From contig NZ_CP102265.1 of assembly GCF_025147765.1 (NCBI RefSeq), forward strand, positions 2,827,001-2,891,000: a DNA stretch of 64,000 nucleotides, given 5' to 3'. Positions within the stretch are counted from its first letter, which is position 1; each line of letters starts with the position of its first letter. A program made the translations under genes and the position numbers. Below the pieces are notes generated by a model that saw nothing but the letters and a program-made list of their open reading frames with translations, did no database searches and had not been told where the DNA came from. Positions 7,127-15,793 of this stretch are shown here, piece by piece. This stretch comes from Blautia obeum ATCC 29174. Its GTDB lineage: Bacteria; Bacillota; Clostridia; Lachnospirales; Lachnospiraceae.

Positions 7127-8428
7127 TTACAGAGTTTCTATTTTCACTCTTACATCTGTATTTATTTCTTTTTTGAGATCATATACTGTATTCGTAATCA
7201 CCGCTTCACCATTGTTTACAAAAACACTGATCTGGTTCGGGTTCACATATGCCTCAATCTCGAACCCGTCTTTCAGCTCCGGTGTCTCAAATTTCACTCT
7301 GTGATTCGGGAACTTTTCAAAAAGGGCACTTCTGTCGGTACAGATTTTATTCCCTTCTCTGGAAATCACATATCCACCGACATTTACTTTATCCCCATCC
7401 TCCAAAGAAAAGCGCAGACGATATCCACTTTCATCTGCCTCGGATGGTTCAGAGATTTCCTTTGTATATACTGCCTGTACATTCGGATGAACGCGGAAAT
7501 AAATGTGATCTTTCTGCACTTCCACAACACGCGGAATACACATCATTCCCTGCCATTTCCCATCCACCGGTTCCGGCATATGGAGCCATGCTGTCAGGAT
7601 TCTTCTGCCACTCTCATCCAGAGTGCTCTGTGGTGCATAAAGGTCTGTTCCATAATCAAGGAACTGGTATTTTTCCGGCAGTTTCATATCACAGGTTTCT
7701 TTATCAAATGTTACCTGCATGCATACTGTCTGTGCATCGTCTGCCTTACCATCTTTAAACAACTGCATCGGTGAAAAGATCACTACCTGGCTGTTATCCA
7801 CTTCAAAATAATCCGGGCATTCCCACATCCAGCCAAAGTTTTCTCTGGTTACAGAATTTTCAAATTTCCATTCTTCTCCATCTGTACTTGTGAAGAACAA
7901 AAGTTTTCCCTGTTTATCATTGATGGTACTTCCAAGCACCATGTACCATATGTCCCCGTCTTTCCAGACTTTTGGATCTCTTGTATGGCGTGCATCTCCG
8001 ATATCTGCATCGTGAATAACCGGAATCACGGTCTTTTTGTCTTTGATGTTGTCAAAATGAATACCATCCTCAGAAGTGATCATGAGCTGTGCAGATACAA
8101 AATGTTCATCCACACATAAATTGATATCCTCCGGATTTTCTGTAAGATAATTCACACCTGTATAATACAGCTGCATTTTTCCGTCTTCTTCAATCGCACT
8201 TCCGGAAAAACATCCGCTCCGATCATCCGTTTTGCTCGGAAACAGCGCAATTCCCTGTTCTTCCCAGTTCACCAGATCTTTGCTGACAACATGTCCCCAG
8301 TGCATCCGTCCCCAGCGCGGCCCATACGGGAAGCACTGGTAAAACAGATGGTACATGCCTTTGTAATATATAAAGCCATTCGGGTCATTCATCCAGTAGT
8401 CTTTCGGTTTTACATATATTTTCTGCAT
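7127..8428 (-). CDS. Glycoside hydrolase family 32 (sucrose/fructo-oligosaccharide hydrolase)
   Basis: Cleaves beta-fructofuranosyl bonds in sucrose or short fructans. The 433-residue protein shows the family landmarks: WMNDPNG at 12-18 with the nucleophile Asp15, FSGS at 74-77, RDP at 150-152 and ECPD at about 203-206 with the acid/base Glu. A C-terminal beta-sandwich fills the rest. There is no signal peptide, so it acts in the cytoplasm on sugar imported by the adjacent ABC transporter. It is the last gene of a six-gene operon. The context favours imported oligosaccharide, but sucrose 6-phosphate cannot be excluded. Confidence 0.9.
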   Translation of the reverse strand: MQKIYVKPKDYWMNDPNGFIYYKGMYHLFYQCFPYGPRWGRMHWGHVVSKDLVNWEEQGIALFPSKTDDRSGCFSGSAIEEDGKMQLYYTGVNYLTENPEDINLCVDEHFVSAQLMITSEDGIHFDNIKDKKTVIPVIHDADIGDARHTRDPKVWKDGDIWYMVLGSTINDKQGKLLFFTSTDGEEWKFENSVTRENFGWMWECPDYFEVDNSQVVIFSPMQLFKDGKADDAQTVCMQVTFDKETCDMKLPEKYQFLDYGTDLYAPQSTLDESGRRILTAWLHMPEPVDGKWQGMMCIPRVVEVQKDHIYFRVHPNVQAVYTKEISEPSEADESGYRLRFSLEDGDKVNVGGYVISREGNKICTDRSALFEKFPNHRVKFETPELKDGFEIEAYVNPNQISVFVNNGEAVITNTVYDLKKEINTDVRVKIETL

Positions 8429-8443
8429 ATTCTGCTCACTTTC

Positions 8444-8680
8444 TTATTTTTCTATGAATGGATTAATTACTTCCATCGCTTTTTCTGCTTCTGCACCTTC
8501 TGCATGAATTCTCAGATCTACCGCTTTTGACAGATCCACACTGAAAATTCCCATGATTGATTTCGCGTCAATCACATATCTTCCGGAAACAATATCCACA
8601 TCACAGTCCAGACGTGTCACAGCATTGACAAAATCTTTTACTCTTTCTATTGTTCCTAAAAAAATCTTTACTTCTCTCAT
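8444..8680 (-). CDS. HPr-like protein lacking the phosphorylatable His (Crh-like)
   Basis: A 78-residue HPr fold. The usual HARPA motif with His15 is replaced by TIERVKDF. The Ser46 region is kept as KSIMGIFSV, the site that HPr kinase phosphorylates. It therefore cannot carry phosphate for PTS transport, but could act as a regulatory partner as Crh does in Bacillus. I chose the ATG at 8678-8680 behind AGGAG; the upstream GTG overlaps that site. It lies between the ATPase and GH32 genes of the fructoside operon, so it is co-induced with sugar uptake. The role is inferred. Confidence 0.75.
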   Translation of the reverse strand: MREVKIFLGTIERVKDFVNAVTRLDCDVDIVSGRYVIDAKSIMGIFSVDLSKAVDLRIHAEGAEAEKAMEVINPFIEK

Positions 8681-8694
8681 TATCAACGTCACTC

Positions 8695-9789
8695 CTATAA
8701 ATAATTCATCTCAGTTTCTTTATCAAAGAAATGAATCTTGGATGGCATAAATACAAATTCAATTTCATCTCCAACCTGGCTGATCTCATATTTAGAAACT
8801 CGTGCAACTGCCTGGCAGCCTCCGAACTGGAAGTACAGGTTATTCTCATTTCCCATGACTTCTGTATCTGTGATCACAGCTTTCATTTTATTTTCTTTAT
8901 AAAGTTCCAGGTTCTGCGCATCCATTTTAAGATCCTCTCCACGGATACCAAGTGTCATCTCGCCTTCTTTACCATTCAGTTTCTTAAGAATAGCTTCCGG
9001 AAGCATCAGTTTATTTCCGTCTTCAAATGTTACTTCGTTTCCTTTTAAGGTAACATCAAAGAAGTTCATCTGAGGAGATCCTATAAATCCTGCAACAAAT
9101 TTGTTTACCGGATGATCATATAATTCCATTGGTTTTCCAACCTGCTGGATCACACCCTCTTTCATGATAACGATACGATCAGCCATAGTCATGGCTTCAA
9201 CCTGGTCGTGCGTAACATAGATCGTCGTTGCACCCATTTCACGATGCAGCTTGCTGATCTCTGTTCTCATGCTGACACGAAGTTTTGCATCCAGATTGGA
9301 CAGTGGCTCATCCATCAGAAATACCTTCTGATTTTTTACGATTGCACGCCCCAGTGCCACTCGCTGTCTCTGACCTCCAGAAAGATTCTTCGGTTTTCTG
9401 TAACGGAATTCCTGCAGTCCCAAGATATCAATTGCCCAGTCTACTTTTTTCTTGATTTGGTCTGCTGGCATCTTCATGTTCTTCAGCCCGTATCCGATAT
9501 TTTTTTCTACGGTCATATGAGGATACAGAGCATAGTTCTGGAATACCATCGCAATACCACGGTCTCTCGGTGCTGTCTCGTTCACTCTTTTGCCGTCAAT
9601 ATACAGATCTCCTTCTGTAATCTCTTCGAATCCGGCAATCATACGAAGTGTTGTGGATTTTCCACATCCAGACGGTCCTACAAATGCGATAAATTCTTTT
9701 TCTTCTATATTAAGATTAAAATCATCTACAGATTTGTGTTCTGCTCCTGCATATTTTTTTCCGATATGTTTAAATTCTATAAAACTCAT
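8695..9789 (-). CDS. Sugar ABC transporter ATP-binding protein (MsmK/UgpC type)
   Basis: The 364-residue ATPase powers carbohydrate import. Walker A GPSGCGKST, the Q-loop around FQNYALYPHM, signature LSGGQRQRVALGRA, Walker B VFLMDEPLSNLD and the switch His in THDQVEAMT are all intact. The C-terminal 120 residues form the regulatory OB-fold domain typical of this subfamily. The gene starts behind AAGGAGGG, 6 bp after the second permease. In related bacteria such ATPases can serve several sugar transporters; here it is encoded with its own permeases. Confidence 0.93.
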   Translation of the reverse strand: MSFIEFKHIGKKYAGAEHKSVDDFNLNIEEKEFIAFVGPSGCGKSTTLRMIAGFEEITEGDLYIDGKRVNETAPRDRGIAMVFQNYALYPHMTVEKNIGYGLKNMKMPADQIKKKVDWAIDILGLQEFRYRKPKNLSGGQRQRVALGRAIVKNQKVFLMDEPLSNLDAKLRVSMRTEISKLHREMGATTIYVTHDQVEAMTMADRIVIMKEGVIQQVGKPMELYDHPVNKFVAGFIGSPQMNFFDVTLKGNEVTFEDGNKLMLPEAILKKLNGKEGEMTLGIRGEDLKMDAQNLELYKENKMKAVITDTEVMGNENNLYFQFGGCQAVARVSKYEISQVGDEIEFVFMPSKIHFFDKETEMNYL

Positions 9790-9795
9790 AATTCA

Positions 9796-10647
9796 TTAAC
9801 CCTCCTTGGAACCAGTTGATGTTACACCTTCTACAATCTGTTTGGAGAACAGTGCATAAATAATAATAACAGGGATTGTGATCAGTGTGATTACTGCAAG
9901 TGTCTGTCCCATTGTTGTATTGTCATTGGATGTTATGGAGTTCAGACCAATCTGCGCGGTCAGAAGATCACTGGATGTAAATACAAGTGACGGCCAGAGA
10001 TAGTCATTCCATACTCCAAGGAATGTAAACACACTGACAGTTGCAACGACTGTCTTTGACATTGGCAATACCATGGTAAAGAAATATTTTACCGGACTGC
10101 AGAAGTCAAGCTGTGCCGCCTCATAAACATCATCCGGCAGACTTACGAAAACCTGTCGGAACAGAAAGATATTAAACGGATTCACGATCATTGGAAGTAC
10201 ATATCCAATCACGGTATTCAGTAGTCCTGCTTTTGCAATGATCAGAAAGTGTATCGTGATAACGGTTTCTGTCGGTACGATCAGAAGCATCATGATGATC
10301 AAAAGCCACTGGTCACGGAATGGAAAGTTGATCTTTGCAAGTGCATAGCCTGCAAGTCCGTTTACAATAACCCCAAGTACGATCAGCAGTGCCGCATATC
10401 CCAGAGTATTAAGCATGTAACGAAGGAAATTGGTATCTGTCAGAATCGTAATATAGTTTTCAAAATAATTTCCATTTAAAGCAGGAGGAATAAATGCTGC
10501 TATGGAATTCATATCTGCTGTGATCGCTGCATCTGGTTTAAAGGAGTTTGCAAGCATCCAGATCACCGGAAACAGGAAGAATATGGAAAGTACCAGCAAA
10601 ATAACTGCCAGTATCCAGTTAATTGTTTTTTGCTTTTTTGTTAACAT
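9796..10647 (-). CDS. Sugar ABC transporter permease (MalG type)
   Basis: A 283-residue inner-membrane protein with about six membrane segments. The EAA loop that docks the ATPase reads YEAAQLDFCSPVKYFF. Its start overlaps the end of the first permease by 29 bases, with AAAGGAGGAG before the ATG, a sign of translational coupling. It pairs with the MalF-type subunit upstream. Confidence 0.92.
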   Translation of the reverse strand: MLTKKQKTINWILAVILLVLSIFFLFPVIWMLANSFKPDAAITADMNSIAAFIPPALNGNYFENYITILTDTNFLRYMLNTLGYAALLIVLGVIVNGLAGYALAKINFPFRDQWLLIIMMLLIVPTETVITIHFLIIAKAGLLNTVIGYVLPMIVNPFNIFLFRQVFVSLPDDVYEAAQLDFCSPVKYFFTMVLPMSKTVVATVSVFTFLGVWNDYLWPSLVFTSSDLLTAQIGLNSITSNDNTTMGQTLAVITLITIPVIIIYALFSKQIVEGVTSTGSKEG

Positions 10648-11518
10648 GTTTTTTCTCCTCCTTTCCTTTGGTCAGTACATTCTGTATAATTGTCAGTATG
10701 ACAACAAATATAGTGAAGACAATTGCCATTGTTGATGCAAGTCCCATCTCCCAGTTCATTGTACCGGTTTCATAAATATCATATACAAGTGTGTATGTTG
10801 AGTGATCCGGTCCTCCACCTGTCATGACCATCGGCTGTACCAGCATACGGAACGCACCGATCGTAACCGTGATAAATACAAACACACAAAGTGGTTTCAA
10901 TTCTGGAAGTGTGATATCTTTAAATTTCTGCCATCCACTTGCATGATCCATTTCTGCTGCTTCATAAAGTGCTGGATTGATATTCTGGAGTCCACCAAGG
11001 AAAATGATCATCTGATATCCGACACCCTGCCATACACTCATAACTGCGATGGATGGAAGTGCCTGTTTCGCACTGTGAATAAATGGCTGTGCACTGATTC
11101 CCAGATGAGCAAGCAGTGTGTTCAGGATTCCTTCCGGACTGTAGATATCCATCCAGAGTGTGGATACAACCGCCAGCGACATAACAACCGGAATAAAAAA
11201 TGCCACTTTGAAGTATTTCTTACAATGTGTGACTTTGTTTATCGCAAGTGCCAGAACAAGTGCTCCGATGCACTGACACGGTACGATAATAAGTACAAAT
11301 TTTACCGTGTTAAAAAATGATTTTACAAATAATTCGTCTTTAAAAATGTTTATATAGTTTTCCAAGCCTACAAAGTGTGTCATATCCGGATTCAGTGCAA
11401 AGTAATCGGTAAAACTGAACACCAGTGTCAGCACCATCGGCAGAAATAAAAACAATGTAAGAAGTACCAGTGCCGGGCCAAAGAAAGCCATTCCTAAAAT
11501 TGATTCTTTTTTCTTCAT
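10619..11518 (-). CDS. Sugar ABC transporter permease (MalF/UgpA type)
   Basis: A 299-residue membrane protein with a short cytoplasmic N-terminus and about six membrane segments. The EAA loop reads YEAAEMDHASGWQKF. The ATG overlaps the stop codon of the binding-protein gene (TAATG), so the two are coupled. It forms the channel with the MalG-type partner. Family CUT1 architecture indicates oligosaccharide uptake. Confidence 0.92.
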   Translation of the reverse strand: MKKKESILGMAFFGPALVLLTLFLFLPMVLTLVFSFTDYFALNPDMTHFVGLENYINIFKDELFVKSFFNTVKFVLIIVPCQCIGALVLALAINKVTHCKKYFKVAFFIPVVMSLAVVSTLWMDIYSPEGILNTLLAHLGISAQPFIHSAKQALPSIAVMSVWQGVGYQMIIFLGGLQNINPALYEAAEMDHASGWQKFKDITLPELKPLCVFVFITVTIGAFRMLVQPMVMTGGGPDHSTYTLVYDIYETGTMNWEMGLASTMAIVFTIFVVILTIIQNVLTKGKEEKKHVNKKAKNN

Positions 11519-12840
11519 TATTCTCTCGTATAACGTTCCAGTTTCGCGTTAATCCTTTCTACAGATTTATCCAGTTCTGCCTGCGCATCTTTACCGCCCA
11601 GTCCAACACTTTCAAGTGCCTGCTGGAAAGATGTACTTACCTGTGGATATACAGGAGTCTTTGGTCTTGGGTGCCCATATTTACTCAGCTGCTCGTACAG
11701 TGCTTTGTAATTTTCGTCTGTCTGGAATACATCGATCTGTTCAAATGCTTTATATGTAGACGGAAGTGATTTTGCTTCATTCCAGATCCTTACACCACTT
11801 TCCACACCACTCATCCATTTGACCAGCTCTGTTGCACCTTCAATATTGTCTGTTTCTGAAGATGCTGCAAATGCCCAGGAGCCTGTCGGTGTATATCTTT
11901 CACCATCCCAGTCATCACCAACTACATAAGGTGCAACGCCAAGATTCACATCCGGATAGTTCTCGTAGATTGTGTTGACTTCCCACGCACCGTCAAATTT
12001 GAAGGCTGCTCTTCCACTTTCAAACAGATTCTCGATCGGAGCTTCGGACATGTATTTGTTCTCTACGATCTGGTGGAAATAATTCATAACTTCAACATTC
12101 TTTTCTGAATTGAAATATCCGTCCACTGTCAGTCCGTCTTCGCTTACCAGGTTTCCACCATTTGCCCAGATAAATGGGGCATAATAATAAATACTTGCTT
12201 CACCTACAGGGAATGTCATGTCGATCGGATAACCATTCTTCTCATCCATCAGCGGTTTCAGCTTAGCCAGAATATCCATAAATTCAGTCTGTGTCCACGG
12301 ATGATCTGCATCCGGAACCTCAATTCCGGCTTCTTCCAGAATATCTTTGTTATAATAAAGCCCTACACTGGATTCCATAACTCCAAGTGCATAAAGCTTA
12401 TCGTTATAAGTGCCCTGATCCAGAATGGATTCCAGATATTCGCCTCTTTCTTCCTCTGTCAGCTCTGCCAACGGCTGTATGATGCCATTCTCTGCATAAG
12501 CAGCCACATTCGGTCCATCCAGAGTAAGAACATCCGGAAGTCCTCCTGACAGTACAGAAGAATTTACCTTGTCCGAATATCCACCGCCGCTGTCATTTCG
12601 CGGAATAAATTCAATATCTGCGAAATATTTACCATTATATTTCTCATTAAAGCTGTCTACAGATTCCCTGTACACCTGTCCTTCCAGAGTATCTTCAATA
12701 CTATGCACCCAGATTGAAAGATATTGTTCTCCTTCATCATAGCCTGCTACATCGCCAGGCTTTACTTCTTTTTTCTGACATCCTGTCAGGCTGACTGCAA
12801 TTGCCAGACCGGCAAGAAGAATCAGTTTTGCTTTTTTCAT
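11518..12840 (-). CDS. Extracellular sugar-binding lipoprotein (family 1)
   Basis: The 440-residue receptor captures the sugar outside the cell. Its lipoprotein signal ends in a SLTGC lipobox, so it is anchored to the membrane by a lipid-modified Cys. The remaining sequence fits the MalE/UgpB family. I chose the inner ATG at 12838-12840 behind AAAGGAGGAG rather than the ATG six codons earlier, which precedes that site. It is the first gene of the operon, under a LacI operator. The GH32 at the operon end points to a fructose-containing substrate. Confidence 0.9.
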   Translation of the reverse strand: MKKAKLILLAGLAIAVSLTGCQKKEVKPGDVAGYDEGEQYLSIWVHSIEDTLEGQVYRESVDSFNEKYNGKYFADIEFIPRNDSGGGYSDKVNSSVLSGGLPDVLTLDGPNVAAYAENGIIQPLAELTEEERGEYLESILDQGTYNDKLYALGVMESSVGLYYNKDILEEAGIEVPDADHPWTQTEFMDILAKLKPLMDEKNGYPIDMTFPVGEASIYYYAPFIWANGGNLVSEDGLTVDGYFNSEKNVEVMNYFHQIVENKYMSEAPIENLFESGRAAFKFDGAWEVNTIYENYPDVNLGVAPYVVGDDWDGERYTPTGSWAFAASSETDNIEGATELVKWMSGVESGVRIWNEAKSLPSTYKAFEQIDVFQTDENYKALYEQLSKYGHPRPKTPVYPQVSTSFQQALESVGLGGKDAQAELDKSVERINAKLERYTRE

Positions 12841-12880
12841 GTTCTCCTCCTTTTCCATCTTTCCGTTCTTCGTGACCGGT

Positions 12881-12898
12881 AAAGTAACCGGTTACTTT
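12881..12898. promoter_or_regulatory. Primary LacI-family operator
   Basis: AAAGTAACCGGTTACTTT is a perfect 18-bp palindrome with the central CG typical of LacI-family sites. It lies just downstream of the operon -10 box, where a bound repressor blocks initiation. Confidence 0.85.
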
Positions 12899-12906
12899 AT
12901 GTGTTG

Positions 12907-12935
12907 ATAATAGCATATACTCATTTTTACGTCAA
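12907..12935 (-). promoter_or_regulatory. Promoter of the fructoside operon
   Basis: TTGACG (12930-12935) and TATTAT (12907-12912) are 17 bases apart on the minus strand, directly upstream of the palindromic operator. Confidence 0.8.
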
Positions 12936-12995
12936 GTATTCTCTTACATTTCATTGATTTTTACAATTTTAATATACAAGTTTTGTAAAATCTGT

Positions 12996-13035
12996 ACAGA
13001 ACCGGTTACTTTACCAATTCTGTTACTGGTTAACC
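12996..13035. promoter_or_regulatory. Two secondary LacI-family operators
   Basis: AGAACCGGTTACTTTA (from 12998) keeps one perfect half-site and the CG centre of the main operator. CTGTTACTGGTTAACC (13020-13035) is a weaker copy ending right at the -35 box of the regulator gene. With the main site about 110 bp away, looping and autoregulation are plausible. Confidence 0.55.
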
Positions 13036-13064
13036 TTGTTCTGACTCTCTTTTTCTGTTATACT
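13036..13064 (+). promoter_or_regulatory. Promoter of the LacI-family regulator
   Basis: TTGTTC (13036-13041) and TATACT (13059-13064) are 17 bases apart on the plus strand, about 40 bases before the regulator ATG. The -35 box is weak, which fits low expression. Confidence 0.6.
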
Positions 13065-13106
13065 AAAACTACAATTATTACTGAGTTTTACTGAAAGGAA
13101 ACTACC

Positions 13107-14141
13107 ATGGGCAAAAAAAATATAACCTTCAATGACATTGCCAAATATACTGGTTTCTCAAAAACCACTGTTTCCAGATATTTCAACAATCCTGATTCCC
13201 TCACATTGAAGAATCAGCAGATTATCTCGGATGCACTTGATAAACTAAACTATCAGGAGAATAAAGTTGCCAGGATCCTGGCAAACGGGAAAACCGAATT
13301 TATCGGTGTTATCATTCCAAACCTTTATTTACATTACTATTCTGAAATGCTAAACCAGATACTGAAAACTTATGATACCTATGGCTACAAATTTCTTGTT
13401 TTTACCGGTGATGATCATAAATCAACTGAACGCGAGTATATTCAGGAACTTCTTTCTTATAAAATAGAAGGAATGGTTATTTTAAGCCATACCATTCCTT
13501 CCAGAGAGCTCGCCTCCTACAATCTCCCAATTGTAACGATCGAGCGTGAAGATCAGTTTGTGAGCAGTGTCAATACGGATAACTATATGGGTGCGGTGCA
13601 GGCAACCAGTCTGCTTGCAAAGACTGGAGCAGATATTCTGATCCATATCAATGTTGAATTATCTCCACAGGTTCCATCCTATGGACGTATAAAAGGCTTT
13701 TCTGATATCTGTGAAGAATATCAGATTCCACATGAACTGATTCTCACAGATACCGGCCACAGTTATGAAGAAAGTTCTCTGATTCTCAAAGATTTGCTGG
13801 AAACAATTGATTCTAAATATCAAGGCAAAACAAAGGGAATTTTTCTTCCAAACGATACATTTGCCAACATCATGCTCAATCATCTGATTCAAAAGTATGG
13901 ACAGCTTCCAGATGACTACAAGATCATTGGTTTTGATGATTCTCCAGTTTCCAGAGAAGCTATTGTTCCGATCAGTACTGTCGGACAGCAGATTGACAAG
14001 ATTGCCGCATCTGCCATGAAAATCCTGCATGAACAGATTACAGAAAGACACAAAAGAAAACCGGCTCTGTCTTCTGAGCCGGTTCACAAGATTATTCCTC
14101 CAATTCTGATCAATCGAAAAACAACTGAGCCTTCTCATTGA
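13107..14141 (+). CDS. LacI-family repressor of the fructoside operon
   Basis: A 344-residue regulator. The N-terminal helix-turn-helix and hinge (FNDIAKYTGFSKTTVSRYFN, then KVARILANGKT) are followed by a periplasmic-binding-like sugar domain ending in IIGFDDSPVSR and ISTVGQQ. It is divergent from the transporter operon, and three matching palindromes lie between them, so it almost certainly controls both. The start follows GAAAGGAAACTACC. The inducer is presumably the imported fructoside or its product. Confidence 0.9.
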   Translation: MGKKNITFNDIAKYTGFSKTTVSRYFNNPDSLTLKNQQIISDALDKLNYQENKVARILANGKTEFIGVIIPNLYLHYYSEMLNQILKTYDTYGYKFLVFTGDDHKSTEREYIQELLSYKIEGMVILSHTIPSRELASYNLPIVTIEREDQFVSSVNTDNYMGAVQATSLLAKTGADILIHINVELSPQVPSYGRIKGFSDICEEYQIPHELILTDTGHSYEESSLILKDLLETIDSKYQGKTKGIFLPNDTFANIMLNHLIQKYGQLPDDYKIIGFDDSPVSREAIVPISTVGQQIDKIAASAMKILHEQITERHKRKPALSSEPVHKIIPPILINRKTTEPSH

Positions 14142-14166
14142 AATCTGATATTTTTTATACATAACA

Positions 14167-14212
14167 AAAACGCTGCAAAAAATGAATTTTAATTCACTTA
14201 ATGCAGCGTTTT
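14167..14212. terminator. Bidirectional terminator after the LacI gene
   Basis: AAAACGCTGC and GCAGCGTTTT enclose an inner GAATT/AATTC stem. The flanking runs can end transcripts from both the regulator and the convergent amino acid transporter operon. Confidence 0.8.
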
Positions 14213-14249
14213 GTTTGCCAAACAGGCGGGCACCGGGCAATTCCCGGCA

Positions 14250-14990
14250 TCATGCATTTCTGAAACGACTCAAAAATTCCTTCGTCATCTCATTTTGTGG
14301 ATCTTCAAAGATCTGCTGTGAAGTTCCCTCTTCTACAATAACTCCATTACCCATAAAGATTACATGCTTTGCCACATCCCGGGCAAATGCCATCTCATGT
14401 GTGACAATGATCATTGTCAGTCCGTCTTTGGCAAGCGTTCGCATAACCTCAAGGACTTCTCCGACCATCTGCGGGTCGAGTGCTGAAGTAGGCTCATCAA
14501 AGAGCAGGATCTCCGGTTCCATGGCAAGCGCTCTGGCAATTGCTACCCTCTGCTTCTGACCTCCGGAAAGCTGCTTCGGCTTTGCATTGATATATGGAGC
14601 CATACCAACCTTCTCAAGATACATCATTGCGTTTTTATGGGCTTCTTCCTTGCTCTTTTTCAGGACTTTCTCCTGCCCCACCGTGCAGTTTTTAAGAACT
14701 GTCATGTTATTGAACAGGTTAAAGTTCTGAAACACCATACCAACCTTTGAACGATATTCCGGCACATTCACATGCTTATCCATGATGTTCGTTCCATGGT
14801 ATCTTATCTCTCCTGAGGAAGGTGTTTCCAGAAGATTCATGCAACGCAGCAGCGTGGATTTACCGGAACCGGAAGGGCCAATGATACAGGTAACATCCTT
14901 CGGCTTCACTGAGAAATCGATATCTTTCAGAATCTCATTATTTCCAAAAGATTTTCCCAGATGCTGTACTTTCAGAATTGTCTCACTCAT
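14250..14990 (-). CDS. Polar amino acid ABC transporter ATP-binding protein (GlnQ type)
   Basis: A 246-residue ATPase with Walker A GPSGSGKST, Q-loop VFQNFNLFNNM, signature LSGGQKQRVAIARAL, Walker B ILLFDEPTSALDP and switch THEMAFARDV. The last two motifs mark the polar amino acid family. Its ATG overlaps the permease stop by four bases, and it is the last gene of a binding protein-permease-ATPase operon. The amino acid carried is not shown by the sequence. Confidence 0.93.
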   Translation of the reverse strand: MSETILKVQHLGKSFGNNEILKDIDFSVKPKDVTCIIGPSGSGKSTLLRCMNLLETPSSGEIRYHGTNIMDKHVNVPEYRSKVGMVFQNFNLFNNMTVLKNCTVGQEKVLKKSKEEAHKNAMMYLEKVGMAPYINAKPKQLSGGQKQRVAIARALAMEPEILLFDEPTSALDPQMVGEVLEVMRTLAKDGLTMIIVTHEMAFARDVAKHVIFMGNGVIVEEGTSQQIFEDPQNEMTKEFLSRFRNA

Positions 14991-15781
14991 TCTCTGCTGT
15001 CCTTCCTTTCTTTATAAGAGTACATTCCGCTGGTATGTGTCAGAGTATCAGCGGTTGCAAGATCATAATTATCCGGTCCGTCCATCTTGTGTTCGATCAC
15101 ACGCAGGATTCTGGAACAGGTAAACGTCATGATAAAATAGATAACCATTGCAATTGTGAAGGACTCAAAATATGTATACAGTGCTCCTGCAACACCTTTA
15201 GTCGTGTAAAAGAGCTCTACTGTACCAATGATTGAAAGTACACAGGTATCTTTGATATTGATGATCAGGTTATTTCCGATCTGCGGCATGATATTTCGCA
15301 GGGCCTGCGGAAGTATTACATTTATCATCGTCTGAACATGTGTCATGCCGATTGCCTTGGCGCCTTCTGTCTGTCCGGGATCGATGGAAAGAATACCACC
15401 TCGAACTGTCTCTGCCATGTATGCCCCTGTGTTGATCGATACAATAAAGATTGCTGCAAACCACATAGACATATTGATGTTAAATAGATAGGCACTTCCA
15501 AAATAAATAAACATTGCCTGGGCCATCATTGGAGTCCCACGAAAGAACTCCACATAGCAGGCCATAATAAATTTGACAACTTTGATAATTACTTTTTTGG
15601 CTGTTGAATCATTTTTGTCCACCGGGATCGTCTGAACGATACCAACCAGAAAACCAATGATACATCCAAAAAGTGTTCCTACCAGCGCCAGCCACATGCT
15701 GACACCGGCTCCCTTCAGGAAAGAAGGACCATATTGCTGAAGAAGATATATAATTCTTCCTCCAAAACTCTCAGGCAGCAT
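14987..15781 (-). CDS. Polar amino acid ABC transporter permease
   Basis: A 264-residue membrane protein of the HisM/GlnP family with several membrane segments and a C-terminal cytoplasmic tail. The family loop appears as EGAKAIGMTHVQTMINVILPQALRNIMP, with the key Gly at the expected site. The start follows AAAGGAGGAG. It sits 12 bp after the binding protein and overlaps the ATPase. No second permease is present, so it probably works as a homodimer. Confidence 0.92.
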   Translation of the reverse strand: MLPESFGGRIIYLLQQYGPSFLKGAGVSMWLALVGTLFGCIIGFLVGIVQTIPVDKNDSTAKKVIIKVVKFIMACYVEFFRGTPMMAQAMFIYFGSAYLFNINMSMWFAAIFIVSINTGAYMAETVRGGILSIDPGQTEGAKAIGMTHVQTMINVILPQALRNIMPQIGNNLIINIKDTCVLSIIGTVELFYTTKGVAGALYTYFESFTIAMVIYFIMTFTCSRILRVIEHKMDGPDNYDLATADTLTHTSGMYSYKERKDSRE

Positions 15782-15793
15782 TTCGCTCCTCCT

